This document shows, piece by piece, positions 1 through 5,296 of a stretch of 7,910 nucleotides of DNA. This DNA comes from TWA4 sp051879195 (GTDB taxonomy: Bacteria; Bacillota; Clostridia; Lachnospirales; Lachnospiraceae). Made by a program: the position numbers and the translations under genes. The notes beneath the pieces were generated by a model that did not search any database, was not told the origin of the DNA, and saw only the letters and a list, made by a program, of their open reading frames with translations. Position 1 is the first letter of the stretch. Each line of letters opens with the position of its first letter. The DNA lies in the NCBI GenBank assembly GCA_051879195.1, contig JBJELO010000241.1:1-7910 (forward strand), read 5' to 3'.

Positions 1-5
1 GGGAC

Positions 6-91
6 GCGCAGGGACCATGATACGAAGTCCTTCTGCGGGCTGAAAATGCCCGCTGACAGGACTTGCATCATGGTTCCTGCGCTGTTTTTTT
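6..91 (+). terminator. Long three-tier intrinsic terminator of an upstream gene
   Basis: The outer stem pairs 6-21 with 67-82: 16 positions, 15 Watson-Crick and one G-U. A middle stem pairs AAGTCCT (25-31) with AGGACTT (58-64). An apical stem pairs GCGGGC (35-40) with GCCCGC (48-53) around a 7-nt loop. The structure is followed almost at once by seven Ts (85-91), the arrangement of a Rho-independent terminator on the + strand. It probably ends transcription of a gene left of the window. It is larger than an ordinary terminator, so a leader attenuator or a structured 3' end is also possible, but no gene follows closely. Confidence 0.75.
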
Positions 92-276
92 GTAACTATT
101 CAGAGCATGATTGCAGGTGAAACAGCTGATTCTCCAAATCAGCAGAAATCATATTGGATACTGAAGAAATAGTCTTGTTTAAATTTTTGGTTTAAAACAA
201 GAATTATTTACTGGTTTTTGCCCGGCCTTTCTGCCATGGAAAGGGAGAATTGTGGCTGAATTGCGATAAAAAACAG
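92..276. other. Non-coding spacer with small nested hairpins
   Basis: No credible gene is visible here. Local pairings are ATGATT (107-112) with AATCAT (147-152), enclosing GCTGATT (125-131) with AATCAGC (137-143). An AT-rich stem pairs CTTGTTT (174-180) with AAACAAG (195-201), and CCTTTC (226-231) pairs with GAAAGG (239-244). None has a convincing T tract on the + strand. The stretch separates the upstream terminator from the ahpC promoter. I see no known riboswitch, tRNA or small RNA in it. Confidence 0.5.
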
Positions 277-305
277 TTGCACCTGCGAGGAAGTTATGGT
301 ATGTT
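277..305 (+). promoter_or_regulatory. Probable sigma-A promoter of ahpC operon
   Basis: TTGCAC (277-282) is separated by 17 nt from TATGTT (300-305), which is preceded by an extended -10 TGG (297-299). The glpP promoter has the same plan, an identical TTGCAC box with a 17-nt spacer and an extended -10. Transcription would start near 312, about 27 nt before the conserved leader block. A competing -10, TATAGT (311-316), is closer to consensus but has no -35 at a proper distance. Confidence 0.55.
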
Positions 306-338
306 TTTAGTATAGTAAAACCCTGAGGGGACGCAATC

Positions 339-401
339 TGAGATGGGAGAGCACGATTGGCAGAGTGGGCAGCAATGCCCGGGGGCAGTCGTGCTTTTTT
401 T
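339..401 (+). promoter_or_regulatory. GlpP-type antitermination leader upstream of ahpC
   Basis: The block TGAGATGGGAGAGCAC (339-354) is identical to that in the glpP leader (1933-1948). It overlaps the 5' arm of a terminator: outer stem 348-356 with 389-397, inner stem GGGCA/TGCCC (367-371 with 376-380) capped by a GCAA (GNRA) loop, and an 8-nt 3' internal loop (381-388). In the glpP copy four pairs are replaced by different Watson-Crick pairs, which supports a conserved RNA fold. The GlpP family is known to antiterminate glycerol-gene leaders in response to glycerol-3-phosphate. That GlpP is the ligand protein here is inferred from the twin leader at glpP itself. Confidence 0.7.
348..401 (+). 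terminator. Attenuator terminator in the ahpC leader
   Basis: A nine-position stem pairs 348-356 with 389-397 (one G-U), followed by the T run 395-401. The 88 nt between it and the ahpC start carry no competing signal other than the ribosome binding site. Because it lies between promoter and gene, it must be bypassed for ahpC expression. Confidence 0.75.
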
Positions 402-488
402 GCAGCTGCGGTGGGCTGATATGTGGTGTTTTTCAGGGTGCTTCCGGGCAACTGTGGTCAATTTCTATCATGAACAGGAGGGTGTAGT

Positions 489-1052
489 ATGCATTTAATT
501 GGTACGGAACTGGAGGATTTTTGTGTACAGGCTTATCATGCAGGAGAGTTTGAAGAGGTGACAAAGGAGTCGGTGCTGGGACACTGGTCTGTTTTTTTCT
601 TCTATCCGGCGGATTTTACGTTTGTATGCCCGACGGAGCTGGGCGATCTGGCCGATTTTTATGAAGATTTCAAGGCAGCGGGATGCGAGATTTATTCGGT
701 GTCGGAGGATACGCATTTTGTTCACAAGGCATGGGCGGATGCTTCCGAGACGATCCGCCGGATTTCCTATCCCATGCTGGCGGATCCGGCAGGAAAACTT
801 GCCCGTTTCTTCGGGGTGCTGGTTGAGGAAGAAGGACAGGCGCTTCGCGGAACATTTATCCTGAATCCCGAGGGAAAGATCAGAGCTTACGAGGTTCACG
901 ACATGGGAATCGGCCGCAATGCGGAGGAACTGCTTCGCAAGGTGCAGGCGGCACAGTATGTGGAAGAACACGGAGATCAGGTATGCCCTGCCAAATGGAA
1001 ACCGGGCGAGGATACTCTGATGCCCAGCCTTGATCTGGTGGGACTGCTTTAA
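489..1052 (+). CDS. ahpC: Alkyl hydroperoxide reductase C, typical 2-Cys peroxiredoxin
   Basis: This 187-residue cytosolic peroxiredoxin reduces hydrogen peroxide and organic peroxides through a peroxidatic thiol. The active-site set is intact: P40, T44 and C47 in a YPADFTFVCPTE stretch, and R120 in the RGTF motif. The resolving cysteine is C166 in the QVCPAKW motif, so it should work as a disulfide-linked dimer that is re-reduced by an AhpF-like or thioredoxin-like donor. The C terminus ends in a PSLDLVG tail typical of AhpC. AGGAGGG (476-482) lies 6 nt before the ATG. The next gene, an AhpF-like thioredoxin protein, starts 13 nt downstream and is the likely electron donor. Expression appears to be controlled by the attenuating leader at 339-401. 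Family assignment is firm; its exact physiological peroxide is not known from sequence. Confidence 0.94.
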   Translation: MHLIGTELEDFCVQAYHAGEFEEVTKESVLGHWSVFFFYPADFTFVCPTELGDLADFYEDFKAAGCEIYSVSEDTHFVHKAWADASETIRRISYPMLADPAGKLARFFGVLVEEEGQALRGTFILNPEGKIRAYEVHDMGIGRNAEELLRKVQAAQYVEEHGDQVCPAKWKPGEDTLMPSLDLVGLL

Positions 1053-1065
1053 GTGGGAGGAGTTT

Positions 1066-1764
1066 ATGATCGATTTAAAAGAGATTTCTCCGGAATGTCC
1101 GTTGCTGAATGACAAGCTTTGCCAGGATATCGAGGGGATTATAAAGAAACTGCAGAAGCCGGTGACGATAAAAGCCGTGCTGGATATGGAACAGGATAAA
1201 TCCAGGGAAATGGCATCATTTCTGAAGCGTTTCTGCGAAATTCCGGCAGGAGCACCCGTGAATCTGGAGCTGTATTCTGTGAAAGAGCTTTCAGAAGAAC
1301 CGGCGGCGGAGGCCCTTGCCGGGAGTCTGAGACTGAATACACAGTATTTGCCGGTGACGGGACTGTATGCGGACGGTGAGTTTTCTGGTGTATCGTTCCA
1401 CGGAATTCCCGGCGGGAAGGAAATCAATGCCTTTATTCTGGCAGTTTACAACCTGGCCGGCCCCGGTCAGGAACTGAGCGAGGGAACCAGGAAAAAAATA
1501 CAGAAGCTGAAACGGCCGGTCAATGTGAAGATCTGCGTATCGCTTGGATGCCATCACTGCTCCGGTCTGGTAACAGCCTGTCAGCGGATTGCCATGTTGA
1601 ACCCGCTGATTGAAGCAGAGATGATCGATGCCAATCTGTATCCCGATCTGGTGGAAAAATATCAGATCAAACGCGTACCATTCATGATCGTTAATGACGG
1701 AGATACATATACGGGTCCCAGAAGTATAGAGGATCTGGTAGTCCTGTTTAAAAACAGCCGATAA
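1066..1764 (+). CDS. Stand-alone AhpF N-domain-like protein (tandem thioredoxin folds)
   Basis: The 232 residues match the N-terminal half of AhpF: two thioredoxin folds, of which only the second has a redox site. The first fold (about 20-130) lacks CxxC but keeps the F-x-G-I-P-G-G-x-E stretch (111-119) characteristic of AhpF. The second (about 150-230) carries C162-H-H-C165 and the cis-proline region RVPF (P205). The flavin/NADH domain of full AhpF is absent, and the gene ends cleanly, so this is a free-standing dithiol carrier rather than a broken gene. It should pass electrons to AhpC, encoded 13 nt upstream; the reductase that recharges it is not in this window. The start at 1066 is chosen because GGGAGGAG (1055-1062) precedes it by about 5 nt; an upstream in-frame ATG at 1030 lies inside ahpC. 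Three more cysteines (C11, C19, C57) have no obvious role. Confidence 0.85.
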   Translation: MIDLKEISPECPLLNDKLCQDIEGIIKKLQKPVTIKAVLDMEQDKSREMASFLKRFCEIPAGAPVNLELYSVKELSEEPAAEALAGSLRLNTQYLPVTGLYADGEFSGVSFHGIPGGKEINAFILAVYNLAGPGQELSEGTRKKIQKLKRPVNVKICVSLGCHHCSGLVTACQRIAMLNPLIEAEMIDANLYPDLVEKYQIKRVPFMIVNDGDTYTGPRSIEDLVVLFKNSR

Positions 1765-1880
1765 TTGTATGAAATTGTACGATAAAAATACTTTTTTATT
1801 AATAATTGTAGGATTGATACAAATAAAAATGTGTATCAGATGAGATGTATTGTTGAAACATACAAAAATCAAAAAACATA

Positions 1881-1909
1881 TTGCACAAAATACGACAATA
1901 TGCTAAACT
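1881..1909 (+). promoter_or_regulatory. Sigma-A promoter of the glp operon
   Basis: TTGCAC (1881-1886), a 17-nt spacer and TAAACT (1904-1909), with an extended -10 TGC at 1901-1903. Transcription would begin near 1916, about 17 nt before the conserved leader block. The upstream region (1765-1880) is AT-rich, with the palindrome TTATTAATAA at 1796-1805 and no strong terminator. Confidence 0.65.
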
Positions 1910-1932
1910 GAATTCAGATAAAGAATGCGTAG

Positions 1933-1993
1933 TGAGATGGGAGAGCACAGTAGAAACAGCAGAAATGCTGCTGGATAGCTGTGCTCTTTTTTT
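1933..1993 (+). promoter_or_regulatory. GlpP antitermination leader of the glp operon
   Basis: TGAGATGGGAGAGCAC (1933-1948) overlaps the 5' arm of a terminator. The outer stem AGAGCACAG (1942-1950) pairs perfectly with CTGTGCTCT (1979-1987). The inner stem CAGCA/TGCTG (1957-1961 with 1966-1970) is capped by a GAAA tetraloop, with an 8-nt 3' internal loop (1971-1978). Binding of GlpP with glycerol-3-phosphate to this RNA would be expected to block the terminator, as in the Bacillus GlpP system. Lying just before glpP, it implies autoregulation. The exact contact residues of the RNA are inferred from conservation between the two leaders in this window. Confidence 0.8.
1942..1993 (+). terminator. 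Attenuator terminator before glpP
   Basis: A nine-base-pair perfect stem (1942-1950 with 1979-1987) with an apical GAAA-capped helix is followed by seven Ts (1987-1993). It would also catch read-through from the ahpC operon, since no stronger terminator lies in between. Confidence 0.85.
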
Positions 1994-2037
1994 CTGGAAT
2001 ATGCAGAATCATGTTTCTTTTTATGGGGGAAAGAAAG

Positions 2038-2607
2038 ATGGATCAGCGATTTTATGACATGATCGAAGCCAATCCGGTGATTGCGGCAGTGAAGAATGAT
2101 GAGGGACTGGAAGAATGCTGCAAACTGGAAGATATAAAGGTTATATTTATTCTGTATGGAAGCATATGTAATATAGGGGCAATCGTTAAAAAAATCAAAG
2201 ATGCAGATAAGATTGCGCTGGTACATATTGATCTGATAAACGGATTGGCAAGCAAGGAAGTTGCAGTGAATTTTATCAGGTATAATACGGAGGCAGATGG
2301 AATTATTACAACGAAACCGATGCTGATCAAGAGGGCGAAGGAACTGGGACTGCATACGATTCTCAGAGTATTTCTTCTGGACTCCATGGCATATCAGAAC
2401 ATCGACAAGGAAATTGCCATGGTAAGGCCGGATATAATAGAAGTTCTGCCGGGCCTGATGCCGAAAGTAATACGGAAGATCACGAAAAATGTCAGGATTC
2501 CGGTCATCGCGGGAGGCCTGATTTCCGAAAAGGAAGATGTGGTTGCGGCGCTTGGAGCGGGCGCTATCTCGGTATCGACCACCAATCCGTCCGTATGGGA
2601 GATGTAG
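2038..2607 (+). CDS. glpP: Glycerol uptake operon antiterminator GlpP
   Basis: This 189-residue protein is close to the length of Bacillus GlpP (about 190) and covers the whole G3P-antiterminator family, a TIM-barrel-like fold. Family features visible are the N-terminal PVIAAVKN stretch, ILYGSICNI, HIDLINGL, DGIITTK, RVFLLDS, the PDIIEVLPGLMPKVI segment, PVIAGGLI and a C-terminal GAGAISVSTTNPSVWEM. GlpP binds leader RNA in the cytosol and prevents termination when glycerol-3-phosphate is present. The start at 2038 is preferred: GGGGGA (2025-2030) precedes it by 7 nt and it aligns with the family N terminus. In-frame ATGs at 2011 and 2023 lack a good ribosome binding site. It is the first gene of the glp operon and sits 44 nt after its own attenuator, so it probably controls itself, glpK, glpF and the dehydrogenase genes, and perhaps ahpC through the twin leader. 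Confidence 0.93.
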   Translation: MDQRFYDMIEANPVIAAVKNDEGLEECCKLEDIKVIFILYGSICNIGAIVKKIKDADKIALVHIDLINGLASKEVAVNFIRYNTEADGIITTKPMLIKRAKELGLHTILRVFLLDSMAYQNIDKEIAMVRPDIIEVLPGLMPKVIRKITKNVRIPVIAGGLISEKEDVVAALGAGAISVSTTNPSVWEM

Positions 2608-2717
2608 AATGAATTTGCAGGGTTTCTGAATGAATTCAGCAGACATTCGTAATTTACGATGAAATGCTTTGAAGGGCATATGGTTATGTTCTGCCGAATA
2701 ATTACCTGCAGTTTATT

Positions 2718-2831
2718 ATATGCTGTTGTTTAGAATGGTGCCGTGTTATCACGGTAGTTCCGGAACGGCAGCAACATATGGCTTCAGAGAAGGGCCATAA
2801 CGGGCTGACGTTCGGGGGATGAACGGAAGCC
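2718..2831 (+). promoter_or_regulatory. Structured spacer RNA before glpK
   Basis: The 272-nt glpP-glpK gap contains several good pairings. One is 2718-2728 with 2769-2779 (11 positions, one G-U and one mismatch). Inside it is CCGTG (2741-2745), loop TTAT, CACGG (2750-2754). A second domain pairs GGCTTC (2780-2785) with GAAGCC (2826-2831) around CGTTC (2809-2813) with GAACG (2821-2825). Alternatives that exclude these are TATGGC (2777-2782) with GCCATA (2794-2799), and TGCCGT (2739-2744) with ACGGCA (2765-2770). No T-tract terminator follows; the glpK ribosome binding site is at 2864-2870. I do not recognise a known riboswitch. It could be a translational control or mRNA processing element, or only stable spacer RNA. 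Confidence 0.4.
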
Positions 2832-2879
2832 GGCAACAATTTTCTTTTCACTTCAATATTCATAAGGAGGTATATTTTT

Positions 2880-4376
2880 ATGGCAAAGTATGTAATGGCA
2901 CTGGACGCGGGCACAACAAGCAATCGCTGTATTCTTTTCAATGAAAAGGGTGAGATGTGCAGTGTAGCTCAGAAAGAGTTTACTCAGTATTTCCCGAAAC
3001 CGGGCTGGGTTGAACACGATGCCAACGAAATCTGGTCTACACAGCTGGGGGTTGCTGTGGAGGCTATGTCAAAGATCGGTGCAACAGCAGAGGATATCGC
3101 TGCAATCGGTATCACAAATCAGCGTGAAACGACCATCGTATGGGACAAGGAGACAGGCGAACCCGTTTATCACGCAATCGTATGGCAGTGCCGCAGAACT
3201 TCCGAGTACTGTGACAGCCTGAAAGACAAAGGCCTGACAGAGACCTTCCGTAAGAAAACAGGTCTTGTAATTGATGCTTATTTCTCAGGCACCAAGTTAA
3301 AATGGATCCTGGACAATGTGGAAGGTGTCAGAGAGCGTGCGGAAAGAGGCGAGCTGTTATTCGGTACCGTTGAAACCTGGCTGATCTGGAAACTGACCAA
3401 GGGCGCTGTACATGTAACTGATTACACCAACGCATCCCGTACCATGCTGTTCAACATTACGGAACTGAAATGGGACGATGAAATTCTGGCTGAACTGAAT
3501 ATTCCGAAATGCATGCTTCCCGAAGTAAAACCTTCAAGCTGCGTTTACGGTGAATCCGATCCTTCATGGTTTGGCGGAGCAATCCCGATCGGCGGTGCTG
3601 CAGGCGATCAGCAGGCTGCTCTGTTCGGACAGACCTGCTTCAATCCCGGTGAAGCCAAGAATACATACGGTACCGGCTGCTTCCTGCTGATGAACACAGG
3701 CGAAACGCCCGTTTTCTCCGAAAATGGTCTGGTAACTACCATTGCATGGGGCCTGGACGGCAAAGTTAACTATGCTCTGGAAGGTTCTATTTTCGTGGCA
3801 GGTGCTGCTATTCAGTGGCTGCGTGATGAGATGAGACTGATTGATTCCTCACCGGATTCCGAATACATGGCTAACAAGGTAAAAGATACCAACGGCTGCT
3901 ATGTTGTTCCTGCATTTACCGGTCTGGGCGCTCCTCACTGGGATCAGTACGCAAGAGGTACCATCGTAGGTATCACCCGTGGTGTCAACAAATATCATGT
4001 AATCCGTGCTACTCTGGAATCTCTGGCTTATCAGACCAACGACGTTCTGCAGGCTATGAAGGCTGACTCAGGTATTGATCTGGCAGCTCTGAAGGTTGAC
4101 GGCGGCGCAAGTGCCAACAACCTGCTGATGCAGATCCAGGCGGATATCATCAATGCACCCGTTAATCGTCCCTGCTGCGTAGAAACAACCGCTATGGGCG
4201 CTGCTTATCTGGCAGGTCTGGCTGTTGGCTACTGGTCAAGCAAGGAAGACGTTATCAAGAACTGGGCAATTGACCGTACATTTACACCTTCCATCGACGA
4301 AGCAGACCGTGCCGCAAGAATCAAAGGCTGGAACAAGGCTGTGAAATATGCTTACGGCTGGGCTAAGGAAGACTAA
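2880..4376 (+). CDS. glpK: Glycerol kinase GlpK
   Basis: The 498-residue kinase of the FGGY family phosphorylates glycerol with ATP to sn-glycerol-3-phosphate, trapping it in the cell and producing the GlpP co-inducer. It is full length (E. coli GlpK is about 500). The phosphate loop DAGTTS is at 9-14. Glycerol-binding residues are R82 and E83 (NQRETT), W102, Y134 and the catalytic base D243 (AGDQQAALFG). The FGGY signatures are at 134-146 and 361-383, and the adenosine motif VDGGASANN at 407-414. AAGGAGG (2864-2870) lies 9 nt before the ATG. The segment just before AGDQQ (about 224-238) lacks both the YHFYG-type histidine phosphorylated by HPr in many Firmicutes and the GGKGGTR-like fructose-bisphosphate loop of E. 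coli, so both usual controls may be absent. glpF follows after 51 nt. Confidence 0.98.
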   Translation: MAKYVMALDAGTTSNRCILFNEKGEMCSVAQKEFTQYFPKPGWVEHDANEIWSTQLGVAVEAMSKIGATAEDIAAIGITNQRETTIVWDKETGEPVYHAIVWQCRRTSEYCDSLKDKGLTETFRKKTGLVIDAYFSGTKLKWILDNVEGVRERAERGELLFGTVETWLIWKLTKGAVHVTDYTNASRTMLFNITELKWDDEILAELNIPKCMLPEVKPSSCVYGESDPSWFGGAIPIGGAAGDQQAALFGQTCFNPGEAKNTYGTGCFLLMNTGETPVFSENGLVTTIAWGLDGKVNYALEGSIFVAGAAIQWLRDEMRLIDSSPDSEYMANKVKDTNGCYVVPAFTGLGAPHWDQYARGTIVGITRGVNKYHVIRATLESLAYQTNDVLQAMKADSGIDLAALKVDGGASANNLLMQIQADIINAPVNRPCCVETTAMGAAYLAGLAVGYWSSKEDVIKNWAIDRTFTPSIDEADRAARIKGWNKAVKYAYGWAKED

Positions 4377-4427
4377 CAGAAGGGTAAAAGGAAAGAATAT
4401 ATAATTTTTTGATAGGAGGATTTCATT

Positions 4428-5138
4428 ATGTTACCTTACATAGCAGAGTTTATCGGAACAGCCATGCTTATTTTACTGGGTGATGGCGTAGTAGCTAACG
4501 TAACATTAAATAAATCAGGTATGAAGGGTGCAGGTTCCATTCAGATCACATTTGCATGGGGTCTTGCAGTTATGGTTCCCGCGTTTATCTTCGGCGCAGC
4601 TTCCGGTGCTCATTTTAATCCGGCGCTGACGATCGCACTGGCAGTTGACGGATCATTCTCATGGTCCATGGTTCCCGGTTATATCATCGCACAGTTTGCA
4701 GGCGCATTTGTAGGTGCATGTCTCGTTTACATCCTGTTCAAGGATCAGTTTGATGCAACCGAATCACCCGCTACAAAGCTGGGCGTATTCTCAACCGGCC
4801 CCTCTGTTCCCAACATGCCTCTCAATATCTTAAGTGAAGCAATCGGTACATTCGTACTGGTATTCGCAATCAAAGGCATTGCACAGGTTCAGAACTGTGC
4901 TCCCGGTCTCAGCAACTTCCTGGTATTCGGCATCATCGTATCCATCGGTATGTCATTAGGTGGTCTGACCGGTTATGCAATCAACCCTGCCCGTGACCTT
5001 GGTCCCCGTATTGCTCACAGTGTTCTGCCCATCAAGGGTAAAGGCGATTCCAACTGGGGCTATGCACCGGTTGTTATCATCGGGCCCATTGTAGGTGCTA
5101 TTTTAGCGGTTCTGTTATACAAAGTTATTCCGTGGTAG
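4428..5138 (+). CDS. glpF: Glycerol facilitator GlpF (aquaglyceroporin)
   Basis: A 236-residue inner-membrane channel of the MIP family that lets glycerol diffuse into the cell, where GlpK traps it. The protein is hydrophobic throughout, with the expected six membrane segments and two half-helices. The first NPA box is N64-P65-A66 in SGAHFNPALT. The second is N186-P187-A188, followed by R189 and D190 (NPARDLGP); aspartate right after NPAR is the signature that separates glycerol facilitators from water-only aquaporins. There is no cleavable signal peptide; the first segment (about 5-25) is a signal anchor. TAGGAGGA (4413-4420) precedes the ATG by 7 nt. The gene lies between glpK and the dehydrogenase, consistent with one operon. 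The order glpK-glpF is the reverse of the Bacillus glpFK order. Confidence 0.96.
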   Translation: MLPYIAEFIGTAMLILLGDGVVANVTLNKSGMKGAGSIQITFAWGLAVMVPAFIFGAASGAHFNPALTIALAVDGSFSWSMVPGYIIAQFAGAFVGACLVYILFKDQFDATESPATKLGVFSTGPSVPNMPLNILSEAIGTFVLVFAIKGIAQVQNCAPGLSNFLVFGIIVSIGMSLGGLTGYAINPARDLGPRIAHSVLPIKGKGDSNWGYAPVVIIGPIVGAILAVLLYKVIPW

Positions 5139-5201
5139 GATTTTTCGGTAAGTACATTTATAAGTACGCTTAATCTGTAAAACCAGTCATATTTTCATAG
5201 C

Positions 5202-5270
5202 ATGGAGTCTCTCAGACAAGGAGATAATATCTGATGCAGTTTTGCGCTGTATGGTCTGGGCAGACTCCAT
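5202..5270 (+). other. Long intercistronic hairpin between glpF and glpA
   Basis: ATGGAGTCT (5202-5210) pairs perfectly with AGACTCCAT (5262-5270). It continues with CTCAGAC (5211-5217) against GTCTGGG (5254-5260), giving a 16-pair stem with one bulged C (5261) and one G-U. The loop of 36 nt contains an inner AGAT/ATCT pairing. No T tract follows, so it is not an intrinsic terminator. It ends 7 nt before the ribosome binding site of the dehydrogenase gene. Likely roles are mRNA stabilisation or a processing site separating glpKF from the dehydrogenase genes, or translational control; the function is inference. Confidence 0.55.
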
Positions 5271-5277
5271 ACGACAG

Positions 5278-5286
5278 AAAGGGGAG
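5278..5286 (+). promoter_or_regulatory. Ribosome binding site fixing the glpA start
   Basis: AAAGGGGAG lies 10 nt before the ATG at 5297. This supports 5297 over the in-frame ATG at 5234, which has its own AAGGAG (5218-5223) but would add 21 residues not expected before the MYDIVIIGAG flavin-binding start and lies inside the hairpin loop. Confidence 0.65.
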
Positions 5287-5296
5287 TAATTTAGTT

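Noticed and set aside
179..451. Possible 90-residue reverse-strand gene in the ahpC upstream region
   Set aside because: It runs through the promoter and the conserved leader, whose structure explains the sequence better; no domain is visible.
495..1427. Long reverse-strand open frame (310 codons) opposite ahpC and the thioredoxin-like gene
   Set aside because: It overlaps two well-supported genes, has no recognisable domain, and looks like a shadow of their codon use.
1066..1764. Thioredoxin-like gene as a truncated ahpF pseudogene
   Set aside because: The frame is intact, with a good ribosome binding site, complete CHHC and cis-proline sites, and ends at a natural domain boundary; no remnant of the flavin domain follows.
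1903..2679. Reverse-strand open frame opposite glpP and its leader
   Set aside because: It covers the promoter, attenuator and glpP and has low-complexity, non-family composition.
2826..2837. GAAGCCGGCAAC resembling part of an S-box (SAM-I) riboswitch
   Set aside because: The other conserved S-box parts, the kink-turn and a following terminator are not present, and the glycerol context does not fit.
4400..4405. Perfect TATAAT between glpK and glpF
   Set aside because: No -35 box or extended -10 at a suitable distance; the gap is only 51 nt of AT-rich spacer.
5202..5234. Ten-codon upstream reading frame whose TGA overlaps the ATG at 5234
   Set aside because: No ribosome binding site for it, and it coincides with a hairpin that explains the sequence.
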